Assembly: GCA_963573305.1 (NCBI GenBank)
Contig: OY754338.1
Coordinates: forward strand, 46,465,531-46,529,530
DNA length: 64,000 bases
From: Pyrrhosoma nymphula
Lineage: Eukaryota; Arthropoda; Insecta; Odonata; Coenagrionidae
Direction: 5' to 3'
Shown here: positions 55,145-64,000 of the stretch, one piece after another
Layout of the letters: every line of letters begins with the position of its first letter
How positions within the stretch are numbered: the first letter of the stretch is position 1
Notes under the pieces: model-generated
What the model was told of the DNA's origin: nothing
Seen by the model: only the letters and a program-made list of their open reading frames with translations
Databases searched by the model: none
Translations under genes and position numbers: made by a program

Positions 55145-55400
55145 TTCTTCACCACGGCATAATTCCTACCTCTCTTCATCCCATCTATAAAGCCAATTCT
55201 CTTTCTTCCCCTTCCCCGCTCACCTAACATCCTCTCACTCGGCTTTCAACATCCCCTCACACCTTATCACCTCTTCCAACTACCTACTCTGCCTTCTACT
55301 AATTTTTTCAAGAATTTGCTTATCCTCACCTACCATAACGGGCACATTCTCGCTCGTATTCCTAATTTCCTTCACTGATATTAATCTAAACATCTACCAT
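55145..55400 (-). pseudogene. RTE-like LINE C-terminal tail
   Basis: Minus strand, in order: RNTSENVPVMVGEDKQILEKI, RRQSR, RCEGMLKAE, then GERGRGRKRIGFIDGMKRGR and NYAVVKK, where the PLE palindrome begins. It matches the TNEEVL-MV-E, GHxLRxxGLL and GRGRPR blocks of the family and continues the 51.9-kb remnant's order. Frame changes and stops are present. Confidence 0.75.
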
Positions 55401-56165
55401 TTATTTCAGTTCTCTTGATGAGAAATAACAAACGTCTTTCCGTCATCAAATCTAACCGACTTTATAAGATACCCTTCCAATTTTTTGCTACATGTTGTTC
55501 TTCCCGTGCTTCTTTCACTATTTCATATTTCCCAACCAAGCATATCACCTCAGCTCCCTCTTATTGCTGAACTTCTTAGATTGCGCAATTCTCCTTTTAA
55601 TATCTTTGTTAATACGCAATTTTTTTTCTAACGTACTACCCAAGTAATTAAATTTTTCTACTTACTCCAGCTTACGCAGTTTCTTTTTTATGGTTTCCAC
55701 TCTTTCTTTGTCCTAGAAAATCTCATTAATCTTATTTTCTTATGAATAATATTTATCCCGCATTTCGTATACTGGTTTTCTATTTCGTCTACCAATGATA
55801 GAAATATCCTGGACGATCGTTTAACCAACGCCTTGCCTTCAGGAAATCTCAACGAATTTATAAGCTACTTAGCTTCTTATTTAATTTATAAGCTACTTAT
55901 CTTAACCTACTACTTAGCACTTATTATACATTTTCCCCTCTTCACCTACCATGTCGGGAATTCCTCGTTTGTATTCTTTATCTTCATTCCGTTCCAGGAC
56001 TGATTTTTATAATGCATTTACAAATTCTTTCAATCCTCTTGAAGACAGACTAACCATCACCCTACCGTTGGCAAATATAACCGACTTTATAAGCTACCCG
56101 CCTACTTGAATGCATACATCTAGCTCTTCCCATGCTTCCCTAACAATTTCTCCGGAATCTAAATA
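55400..56165 (-). pseudogene. Shuffled RTE-like LINE reverse transcriptase fragments
   Basis: Three versions of the reverse transcriptase catalytic block occur on the minus strand. IQVGG, stop, LIKSVIFANGRVM is at about 56090; FPEGKALVKRSS is at about 55845; YLIKSVRFDDGKTFVIS is at about 55450. The family consensus is ...SVRFADDQA; the two aspartates are lost or altered in all three. After the second copy the frame continues IENQYTKCGINI, MRFSRTKK, then a LEQVEKFNYLG-like stretch and IAQSKKF-like segments, in proper LINE order. A VPDMVGEEGK segment at about 55960 and VPVMVGEDKQ at 55370 show the downstream block repeated too. All are dead. Confidence 0.75.
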
Positions 56166-56375
56166 TAAGTTTATTTAGCATCGAATATTAATGCGTCTCT
56201 ATTTCGTGATTTCGATGCATTTTGAAGAGAGTAATAAAATTCACGGATATGCGGTATTTTCCGGATCATTTCCCCATCTATCAAGTCTTCACGGCTTCTC
56301 ATTCAAGTACTTAAATAAAACTGCAGTAATTGTACTGTCCACTTAAATTTTAATGTAAATATTACACTACACGTG
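56166..56375. other. Left flank of PLE terminus
   Basis: AT-rich; TTCTCATTCAAGTACTTAAA here loosely repeats CGGTCTCATTCAAGGTCC at 56415, across the hammerhead. Confidence 0.4.
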
Positions 56376-56407
56376 TTTCGACGTTTCTCTAGGGCGTCAT
56401 CATCAGG
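56376..56407 (-). ncRNA. Hammerhead ribozyme, canonical core, solo PLE end
   Basis: Minus strand: CTGATGA (56400-56406), stem II GACG/CGTC with an 11-base loop, GAAA (56376-56379), then CACGTGTA giving a short stem III and a GUA triplet. No adjacent coding sequence and no inverted partner, so it is a solo terminus. Confidence 0.75.
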
Positions 56408-58900
56408 TCTACACGGTCTCATTCAAGGTCCAAAACACCGATCTACGATCTGATTGTGATTTTACACTGGAAAATTTCTTGAAGTAATCACACGTGTTGA
56501 GCAAATTTTCTGATAGCTGTTGAGGAACACGTTTTTGCAAGTCTCCCAGTCACTCACGTTCACGTCATTTACCATCCTTTTTGCATAAATAACCGCATAA
56601 TCACAAAACCAATATAATTCGAAAACGACAACGGCAGAAATCACAGTGCTTATCTTGATAAAGAGCGAAAAAAACTCCATAATAAGGTTTTTGTCCTTGA
56701 TTATCTAAATTTAGAGACCAGCTAGTCAAAACCACACAATATAAAAATAAAAATTTAATCTTCTCACTCAAAGAAGGGCTAGTCTTTTTGTTGTATCAGA
56801 ATAATTTAAGCCGTAAATTTAAAAAAAATTGCATTCATACTAAAATTAATCCTCATAGAAGAGTATCATAAACTATCCAGATGCCGATATTTGCTCGGAT
56901 TTTTATTTTCTTTAGGAGAAATTTTGAAGAAATCACACGAGTTGAACAAATTAATTATTGAAAACGCGTCCTCCAGTCGCTCACTTCTCCGGCTATATGC
57001 GTCATCCTTTTCCGTGAATGAACAAACAACAACGATTGTAACCAAGGAGCTAATATTGATAAAGGCGACGAAAACTCCAAAATAGTGTGTAACTAGTCAG
57101 CCGAAAACGAACGACAGAAAAGTAAACCCTCAACTTTCTCACGAAATGTAACCCCAAACTCACTGCCTCAGTTGTATTTAATCATATTTTAAACTCGTAA
57201 AATAAAATACTCTACCATGAATTCCGCATTACTTACCATGCTCTTAATAAGTTAGCCCGGAAATATTTTCAAAACTCAAACTCGATCCCTGTAGGAGTTT
57301 TCCCGAAGATCAATCCTAGGCCAATTAGTTTCTCATACCTAACACCCTAAATATGCGGCGTAAAATAACAATCGTAAGAGCCGTTTAAGAGTAATAGTTT
57401 GCATTCATGCATACAATTATAATATACTCGTGGATAATACGAGGATGAGGGTGGGTTTAAACTGAAAAGTTACTTCCGCAAGTCTCTTCTGTAAGAGCTT
57501 GCGGAGGATTTTAGTCTGTCGAAATAATTTTCCCAAGTTAGTGGAGAGTCAAATTGTTTGCTGTGTTTACAGGCAACAATACAATTATGCGAGCGACTTG
57601 CCGTAACTTTTAAAAGTTCTGCATGTGGACTCGCAGAGCCATTTACACACGCAATTTAGATGGAAAGTCGCTTGCTGCAAGTTACTTGCACAATAAGTAT
57701 GCCTGCGTAAACCCACATTAAGATTGCCGATTTGAAGTGGTTTATTGCTCGTGACAGAGCGTCTATCCGCAGTAAAGACACAGATCCTTATAAATCCGAG
57801 CACCTTCATAAATCAAAGAGCTCCCATTTTATCCCCCTCGTTCGATCCTCAGCCCTACTTCTTAACTGGGGCTTCCTCATCGCGCTCTCCGCAATTGGAG
57901 AGGACCTGGCAATAAATCTCGGCTAAATATCGCTCCCCTAGACCTACGCTCTTCTAACCTTCATTTTTATAAATACTTCCCTACTGAGGGTAGGGATGAA
58001 GTTTTTCACCGGGTCCATAAACTTTCAACAGTGTTACATCGATCCTTAAGTAAAGGGAAACAAAGTTTTCATTCCACAGTAATTAAAGGCATCCATTCAA
58101 GGATCCCTAAGTTTGTAAACGCTTCTGAAAAAAAAACTACAAAACGATATATTTGGGTCGTCGGAAGATGAAGAGCTTCGGCCTCAGCCATAAAATAAAT
58201 AAGCCACAACTTCTTTCCCATAACATTGTAATCTTGGATAGCAACGATTCGGTGATTTAATGGCGGAATAAATAATCTCCTAACGAAGAAGGCAGTGATG
58301 CCTATTCTATTTAAAAATTACTCTTGTTATTTTATCATATGAAATTTTAGGAATAAAATTTGATGTCAATAATGTAGAAGAGAAGCCAATTTACGAAAAC
58401 TTACGAAACAAGGACAATAATTTGCATGCAGTTCTAAGAGCAGGAGGAACGGATTCATGCATTATGCGAACACGGAAATGGAATACGCACCAAGGTACGC
58501 TGCAAGAAAAAAATAACAAATATTACTGTCGGGAAAACTTATATTTCTTGCCAAGAACTAATTACTAATAGATACTAATACGTACGTGCAGCTTCATTGA
58601 AAAAGAAATTGGAAAGTAGCAGTCCATACACTATGATTATGGGCTTATAATATACTATATTTTGCAACAAAAAACACGAGAGAACATAAAAACTTTCATT
58701 CAAATACTGAACGTAGAACGAAAAGTATAGCTAACATTTCCCATCAACTTCCCCACCCCCAAGATAATACTCCGAAAAAGCAGGAAAAAAGCGTAACCAG
58801 CGAAGGTGATATTATTTTTGGGCTAAGGTAGTTTTAGTTGGACGTGTGTAAAAAAAAGGTATTTAACAAGCGCGGGCCCATATCCTCTGACACGATTTTT
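56408..58900. other. AT-rich DNA, no gene recognised
   Basis: Frames of up to 74 codons without domains; no repeat structure stands out. Confidence 0.55.
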
Positions 58901-58909
58901 TTCCTCCTA

Positions 58910-59068
58910 ATGGTTTAAAAGGAAAAGCACTGGCAAGTTTCCATAGATATTTTAATTTGTCAACCGGTTTCGATACAAGGTATCATTATCAGGCCATCGC
59001 GAATATCCGTGGAAAAATCTGTGGAAAATATCTGTGGAAACTAGCCAGTGCTTTTCCTTTTAAACCAT
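58910..59068. mobile_element. PLE terminal palindrome with hammerhead in spacer
   Basis: Arms 58910-58953 and 59025-59068 (44 bp, a few mismatches, sum 117978, no indel) share TGGTTTAAAAGGAAAAGCAC with its inverse. The 71-bp spacer contains a hammerhead motif and a doubled GTGGAAAA-ATCT segment. It abuts a LINE tail on its right. Confidence 0.75.
58966..58992 (-). ncRNA. Hammerhead-like motif, one core change
   Basis: Minus strand: CTGATAA (G to A at the sixth base of CUGANGA), stem II GATAC/GTATC, GAAACCGGTTG. The changed guanine is catalytically important in hammerheads, so this copy is probably dead. Confidence 0.55.
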
Positions 59069-59074
59069 CATGAA

Positions 59075-59285
59075 GGAGTTCCATCATTTTTCGCTTGATA
59101 TCATTGAGATCTTTCTTCATCTCAGCATACGTTCTTCATCTCTCCATCCCGTCTATAAAGCATATTCTCTTACTTTATCCAGCATCCTCCCCTCTCCATA
59201 CTGCACTCAATTCTAAATTCTTCCCTAGCCTCTAATTTTTATCCTTACCCAAGGTCCCTATCATCAGTATCTACATGATTCTGGT
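59075..59285 (-). pseudogene. RTE-like LINE C-terminal tail
   Basis: Minus-strand frames give RGRMLDKVREYAL, DGMER-like and RMLR/AEMKKD segments, parallel to GRGRKRIGFIDGMKRGR-NYAVVKK at 55.2 kb. It breaks at the MKKD point against the 58.9-kb PLE palindrome. Confidence 0.5.
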
Positions 59286-59398
59286 TTCAGAATTAATTAA
59301 TTAGGTATGCTAGAAGATTTTAAGTTGGAATTAAATACGAATTGAGTTCGACAACAGTGATTAAGGTTATCTCAGAGAAGTAGCAAGTAATAAAACGA
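59286..59398. other. AT-rich DNA, nothing recognised
   Basis: No feature seen. Confidence 0.5.
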
Positions 59399-59625
59399 AT
59401 GCACATATGAAGAATTCAAAAAAGATATGGTACTTTTTTCACAGATTTTTATTTAAAGTCGACCGGTTTCGTCGCATAGGCGACATCATCAGGGTGTCGC
59501 CTATGCGACGAAACCGGTCGACTTTAAATAAAAATCTGTGAAAAAAGTACCATATCTTTTTTGAATTCTTTAGAATGGATTTTCACAAAGTGAAGCCTGA
59601 AACCATTGAGTTTAATGCACATATG
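59399..59625. mobile_element. Miniature palindromic PLE with 11-bp TSD
   Basis: ATGCACATATG at 59399-59409 and 59615-59625 bounds the insertion. Arms 59410-59485 and 59495-59570 (76 bp) are perfect inverses at a sum of 118980 around a 9-bp spacer. A one-sided extension (59571-59614) read on the minus strand begins TAAACTCAATGGTTTCAGGC, clearly related to TAAATTTAATTGTTTCAGGC at 19890 and 43446. Confidence 0.93.
59461..59493 (-). ncRNA. Hammerhead ribozyme, canonical core
   Basis: Minus strand: CTGATGA (59486-59492, in the spacer), five-base-pair stem II GTCGC/GCGAC, GAAA (59467-59470), CGGTC. The plus-strand mirror lacks CTGATGA because the arms end inside it, so only one of the two could cleave. 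Confidence 0.75.
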
Positions 59626-60154
59626 GATAAGTAATGTAGCAGTAAGGATTCCCAGTTCCTGCCACAGTGGTACGTATTGAATTAAAATATCGCCGACGTC
59701 CTTGTCAGTCAACTGTTATCATTAAAGATATGCCAACATGGGAGGAACCCTGTAGCCTTACTGGTACCCAAAAATCACTGCGGAAACCTACGAAACAACA
59801 TGGATAGGAAGTCATTACAGGTATTATTTCCAGCGATTAATGACAATACATGAAAAAATACAATAAAAGAGAAGAATGTAGAAACATTAGAACGATTCAT
59901 CAGTCGAATTTTGCTATAAAAAATGAAAGACGCGTAAAGAAAAGGAAAACATCTGACGATGTGTAAAATGAAACGTTTTTGCAATTGATGAACGAGCATA
60001 ATGTCATTGCAAAACACGCAAATGACTAGGCAATCAGTCAGGTGCACGGGTGCTAAGATACTTATATACCAAAGAGGATTAATTCGCCCTCTAAAATTCA
60101 CTCTCTAATCTAAGTATCTCTAATTCTCCGATCACGTGTGCTACCAGTTACATA
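59626..60154. other. AT-rich DNA, nothing recognised
   Basis: A 108-codon minus-strand frame (59775-60101) is hydrophobic but has no recognisable domain. Confidence 0.5.
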
Positions 60155-60226
60155 CCAAACCATCGTAAAACTGGCTAACACGTCTGGCTAGAAATTGGGA
60201 GATCCACGTCTCAATCCTGATCAAAT
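60155..60226 (+). repeat. tRNA-derived SINE head
   Basis: CATCGTAAAACTGGCTAACA resembles an A box and CCACGTCTCAATCC a worn B box. Shares AACTGGCTAACAC with 16.1 kb. Confidence 0.45.
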
Positions 60227-60270
60227 AAAATCATCATTTTTATTACGAACTTTACCCCTCAAATAACTCC

Positions 60271-60446
60271 CCGTTTCTGGTTTGACTGCGAACTATTCTG
60301 ACTGCCCTTTGGTCTGCGCCTAGCGGCCGAGGGGAACGTGCGAGGTCCTTTATTTCAACTGGAACGAGTGGTGCATGCCTGGTGTGAAATCACCCCGTGC
60401 CACACACTCTAGTGGTGGCTTGCACGGTATTTATTAGATGTAGACG
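60271..60446 (+). repeat. SINE-like dispersed repeat, copy C (most complete)
   Basis: TTTCTGGTTTGACTGC, GCCTAGCGGCCGAGGGGAAC, TTTCAACTGGAACGAGTGG, GCATGCCTGGTGTGAAATCA, CCCCGTGCCACACACTC, then a tail with ATTAGATGTAGACG. It follows a tRNA-like head by about 45 bp on the same strand, so the two may form one composite SINE here. Confidence 0.65.
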
Positions 60447-61559
60447 ATCCCTTTGGCGATAAATGAAATTTAGGAGAACGTTTAATCCAGTCAATAGGAA
60501 TAATAAGAGCAAGAGTAAATACGTGACGTCCAGCTTTATACAATTGCATGCGACCAGTTTCAATATATGGAGCAAGCTAACCTCGGCAAGTACCCAGGGA
60601 TAAACATGCCGGTGATCTATCATTTTGTAATCAGACACGAGGAGAATTGTGATGACGGCATAACAGCTGTAGGATCAGGAAATGGGTGTATTTAGTACAT
60701 CACTGACATTAACTAATAATATGATGGCTCCCCCTTCAATTCCTTAATGTCTGCTGACACCTTTAAGACACCTAGGAGTTAATGAGGGTTAGGCGTAAAA
60801 TATTGAGCCAACCGACGCGACCTGCGAGCCTCTAGAAAGACAAATTCCATCATCTGCAAGTCACTTGTCAATTACCATTCCTGGCCTTAAGTAAACCCAG
60901 CGTTTCTGTGTCTTCAAATAACATGAAAAAAATTCAATATCATACAATAAAAATATTCAAGACTAACTTATCACAATTTGTTTCCCGTAGATTAATCTAT
61001 GAAAAGTAAGTAATTGACAGACGTTTATACAAACATAAGACACCAACAGTAAAACGCTATTTGACACCTTTAAATACGATTGCATAGCAAACTTTTTGAG
61101 TCTTTCCCAGCGAATTATTATAGGGATTTCTTCACAATCTTACTATCACGTTAATGTATTCGTGATTGCCGACGTTGTGATAGGAGGCTTTCCAATTATC
61201 TTTACGGCTGTAGATAATACAAGAAATTATCCCTGAAGGCCCAGAAGATGACAGAAAAGTCTCCTTTAGAACGTCGGCCATCACAATGGCATTAACCCTG
61301 ATGGAATTCCGAGAGTTATTAACCATGATCACCCAAAAATTGAGTGAATAGAATATGAAAGTTGCTCTCAGAATTTCAAAATTGCTCCAGTGAAAACAAA
61401 TAGCACAACTAGGCTTAAATTCCTGAAAAGAAAACTTGTAACCCATATATTTCCCTTAACAAGCAATCACCTTCAGCTACTTTCATATTCCGTCACTGCC
61501 CAGGTGTTCTTAGGATGACTCGCAGACACAATGGGGAATTTCGCAGAACCAAATAATTA
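60447..61559. other. No gene recognised
   Basis: A 104-codon minus-strand frame (61132-61446) has no recognisable domain. Confidence 0.5.
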
Positions 61560-62235
61560 ATCGAGAATACCATTCCGTCACGTTTCACTTTCAATTAATC
61601 ACTCCGCGACGCGAATTTTGATTCTTAATTCCGGCTGGATATGGTCTTCCGCATGAGACGAGTCCCCCATGGAAGCTTTATTGCACCGCCCTTCGTTTTA
61701 TGCGACGCGGCTGAGAGTCGGGAGCGAAAGGCTTCTACTTGATGGTCTCAATTTCGCCCTAATAAAGGGGTTTAATTGTCCCCGGGTCCCCCTTTGCCCT
61801 CCATCTTCTCTTTTTCCCTTCACAACACTCCACGGAGACAAGTGTGGGAGATGTCAGTCTCCATCAACACTCCAAGCTCCTGTCTTCCCCACATCCCGAC
61901 GCACTTTCGCCGACGGAAATGGAAGATACGCTCCGATCCCCCAACTCAGTCAGTCAGTCAGTCGACGGGGATATTTAAGCCCCGTGACCCATTTGTTACC
62001 TTCACTCGCAAGGCCAGCGGACAATGGAGAGATAGCAGCAGCTCATCCCGTTGCCAGGGAGACGCTATGGCGGCCTGATTCCGATCCCTTTTTCCTCGTG
62101 GACCGGCCCCCAAAAAGTAATTTTGTGACCCCTGACGGAAAAGGTCTCCTTAGGTCACCGTCCTCAAGTTCATCCATGAGACTCACTAAAATAAAGATGT
62201 GGCCTTTGCGGGACGGCCGATAGAAGCGGAACACT
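61560..62235. other. CpG-richer block, no gene proven
   Basis: GC content rises against both flanks, and a 184-codon plus-strand frame (61669-62223) runs through it. The translation has no domain, is proline/serine/arginine-rich and is crossed by an alternative 100-codon frame, so it may just be stop-poor DNA. A CAGTCAGTCAGTCAGTC run lies at about 61946-61962. Confidence 0.35.
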
Positions 62236-62580
62236 TGAGTATGGGAATGACTAGCAGTGGGGAGCATACAGTATTGTAAATAAATGAATATAAATAATTA
62301 AATTAATGTATTTGGAAATATTAATGTGAAAATAATATTTATACATAAATGACAAATACATAAAATCCCTGTACACAGACTTAAATTATTCAAATGAAAT
62401 TTCAACATACCCTTCTAGTGATAGTTTCGTGAATTAATACGAAACGCTTGTTTCTACGTAACAACGCAACGACTAAACAGTCGGAGAACGGGAGCCGGGT
62501 GTTGCGTGACGGTAGGCTTTCGATAAATTAACCCACCTCCATAAGAAGTGTTCCACTTCAATAAAAGAAATTTTTCATGG
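62236..62580. other. AT-rich DNA, nothing recognised
   Basis: No feature seen. Confidence 0.55.
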
Positions 62581-62589
62581 GACGGTTTG

Positions 62590-62810
62590 GAATGGTGGCT
62601 CGAGTATTGGCTTCCCATCCTACAGGACTGGGTTCGATTTTAGTTCATGGCGGAAAGTCGAATTCAGCCGAGAGAGCATTTATAGTGCAGTACTCTGTCC
62701 GTCGGATGGGACATTGAACTGTGATCCCCTTCGGGCCTTCCAATTAGAGCTTATTTATGTCCACGTTCACCCGCAAAGTAAGGCGCCACTGGCGGGTGGC
62801 ATGAATTAAC
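62590..62810 (+). repeat. tRNA-derived SINE, fuller copy
   Basis: TGGTGGCTCGAGTATTGG (A box) and ACTGGGTTCGATTTTAG (B box, near consensus GGTTCGANNC) are spaced as in a tRNA. A 150-bp body follows with CCCCTTCGGGCC and GGCGCCACTGGCGGGTGGC, then AT-rich sequence. The head shows no intact acceptor stem. Confidence 0.65.
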
Positions 62811-62974
62811 ATTTTAACTTCTCCAAACTCTATTTATTATGCATTAAAATAAAATTTAAACTTTTTTCTTGGATAAATACTTCACCTACATGAAGTATTT
62901 GGAGCTATCCCGGCAAATGACGAATGTGACATGTTCTCGGGATTCTACCGGGTCAGGTTTTCGACTGCTGCCTA

Positions 62975-63007
62975 CGTTTCGACGAATGACACTTCCATCT
63001 TCTTCAG
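62975..63007 (-). ncRNA. Hammerhead ribozyme motif, left arm
   Basis: Minus strand: CTGAAGA (63001-63007), a six-pair stem II GATGGA/ATTCGTC-type with two G-U pairs, GAAA (62977-62980), CGTAGG. Core intact. Confidence 0.6.
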
Positions 63008-63163
63008 AGCGTTGATATTATTTGATATTTGTAAAATTATCTTCCTTTTGTAAACTATAAATTTCTTATCTTTACTTTAGTTTTTTAAATTGTTTACAGC
63101 CTTTATTTTAAATGAAGGCTTTCGAAGCGTTGTTCTAAGGCAGGATTTTCTGCCTTCAACGCT

Positions 63164-63202
63164 CTGAAGACTATGGAAGGGTCATCCGTCAAAATGTTGG
63201 CT
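63164..63202 (+). ncRNA. Decayed hammerhead, right arm
   Basis: CTGAAGA at 63164-63170 is intact, but GAAA has become CAAA and stem II no longer pairs well. Confidence 0.5.
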
Positions 63203-63235
63203 TCAACCAAACACCTGACCCGTTGGGAATCCCAA

Positions 63236-64000
63236 GAACTCCTCATATACTTTATCTATATTTTTGCATTTATTAAATCTGTCTTTGGGCGCCATAAAAA
63301 TATTATTTCGCCTTTCGCCATTTTTGTAGCCAAAGAAAACCCGAAATTTGCACTTGACCCCAAATTCCCTAGTTTCTACGGAATTATGTGAAAACGTTAA
63401 AGGTTCCTTAATATTCACGAAAATTATTTCAATCGGAAAACATCAACATATTTAGCAATAGTCCGACAAAAATAGGATTTATAATTTTGAATGTCAGTTT
63501 TGATCGATAGACACATTAATGACATCTTTCGGGTCCTAGGGAAAATTTGCAGGCACTACATCGCAAAACGATCTGATAGTTCCAAAGATCGTGTGTACCA
63601 AATGTCAGCTTTCTGTCATCGAATGCAACGTATTTTTATTTTTTGTCGTGTAGTAGGCCCAAGGCTATTTCCAAAGTAACCACTATACCGTTTTTCTCAA
63701 CTCATGGCGGCTGACCTTGGATACCTTGGAGACCGACAAATATGATTTGGGCCATTGAGGATAGATGGGTGGATTAGTTAGGAAATGATAAGGTATTTGA
63801 TTCCACATTTAAAATTTAGAAAGTTTTATTCTGAGAATCGAGAATGAGTGGAGAGAAACTCGGCGTCGAAATTAGGCTACTCTATACGAAAGGTGGTCAT
63901 GGGAACACAGTTTGACGTTCCATCCTACAGTGCATGAAATCCTTTCCGCAAAGTCTCCAAGTAAGGATCAGGATTCTGCTGAAAAATATCCACCACTGCT
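63236..64000. other. No gene recognised
   Basis: Short frames only; no repeat or RNA motif seen. Confidence 0.55.

Larger units (their letters stand above)
62938..63235. mobile_element. Diverged palindromic PLE end
   Basis: The left block (62938-63012: GGGATTCTACCGGGTCAGG ... TCTTCAGAGCGTTG) and right block (63157-63235: CAACGCTCTGAAGA ... CCTGACCCG ... GGGAATCCC) are diverged inverses. The 145-bp interior is AT-rich and non-coding. Both arms keep hammerhead parts. Confidence 0.7.

Noticed and set aside
61669..62223. 184-codon frame as a gene
   Set aside because: No domain, competing open frames, and biased composition; kept only as a block of interest.

Overview
The window reads as non-coding, transposon-rich eukaryotic DNA, most likely from an arthropod; I infer that from the mix of repeats and cannot name a species. 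It is AT-rich and full of (TA)n tracts, and long stretches carry no open frame. No host protein-coding gene can be supported. The recognisable protein fragments are all transposon-derived: Penelope-like elements (PLEs), RTE-like and CR1/Jockey-like non-LTR retrotransposons (LINEs), and one decayed DNA transposon.

The dominant theme is a set of at least ten PLE loci, several of which keep a GIY-YIG endonuclease frame and nearly all of which end in a hammerhead-ribozyme (HHR) motif (CTGANGA, stem II, GAAA) or a decayed version of one. Many are palindromic. The largest is a near-perfect inverted repeat with 1312-bp arms (19934-21245 and 21408-22719), a 162-bp spacer, a one-sided 5' extension and a 12-bp target-site duplication. 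A 190-bp miniature of the same family lies at 43443-43635. Another palindrome, from a family with a related tail, lies at 59410-59614 with an 11-bp target-site duplication. A second coding palindrome lies at 48205-49479 (615-bp arms, 45-bp spacer). It is chained through (TA)n tracts to a PLE fragment on its left (47.57-48.15 kb) and a third palindrome on its right (49522-49776), so 47.5-49.9 kb is a mosaic of three PLE families.

Layout: 0-5 kb, a SINE-like repeat, LINE tails, a decayed hAT-like element with a perfect 140-bp duplication. 5-19 kb, mostly featureless AT-rich DNA with short dispersed repeats, an unidentified coding-like repeat (8.7 and 10.8 kb), a LINE tail, a LINE 5'-like block (11.9-12.2 kb), two SINE-like copies and one solo hammerhead (18.97 kb). 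19.9-22.7 kb, the large PLE palindrome. 22.7-38 kb, old repeats, a 100-bp minisatellite (29.5-29.85 kb), a PLE terminal palindrome (30 kb), a LINE tail (31.5 kb) and a degenerate ~200-bp tandem array (35.7-36.5 kb). 38.2-39.3 kb, a SINE, then a PLE endonuclease frame and two terminal repeats. 40.4-41.6 kb, LINE remnants. 44.1-44.9 kb, a GC-rich block. 47.5-49.9 kb, the PLE mosaic. 51-56.2 kb, RTE-like LINE remnants, including a shuffled triplicate on the minus strand. 54.9-59.6 kb, four hammerhead-bearing PLE ends, two of them abutting LINE tails. 60-64 kb, SINE copies, a CpG-richer block and a last diverged PLE palindrome.

How the parts work together: in an intact PLE the reverse transcriptase and GIY-YIG endonuclease copy and integrate the element, and the self-cleaving hammerhead in each terminal repeat is thought to process the transcript. 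LINE-type enzymes would mobilise the tRNA-like SINEs. Nothing here looks fully autonomous: every PLE is truncated within or before the reverse transcriptase, and every LINE carries stops or frameshifts.
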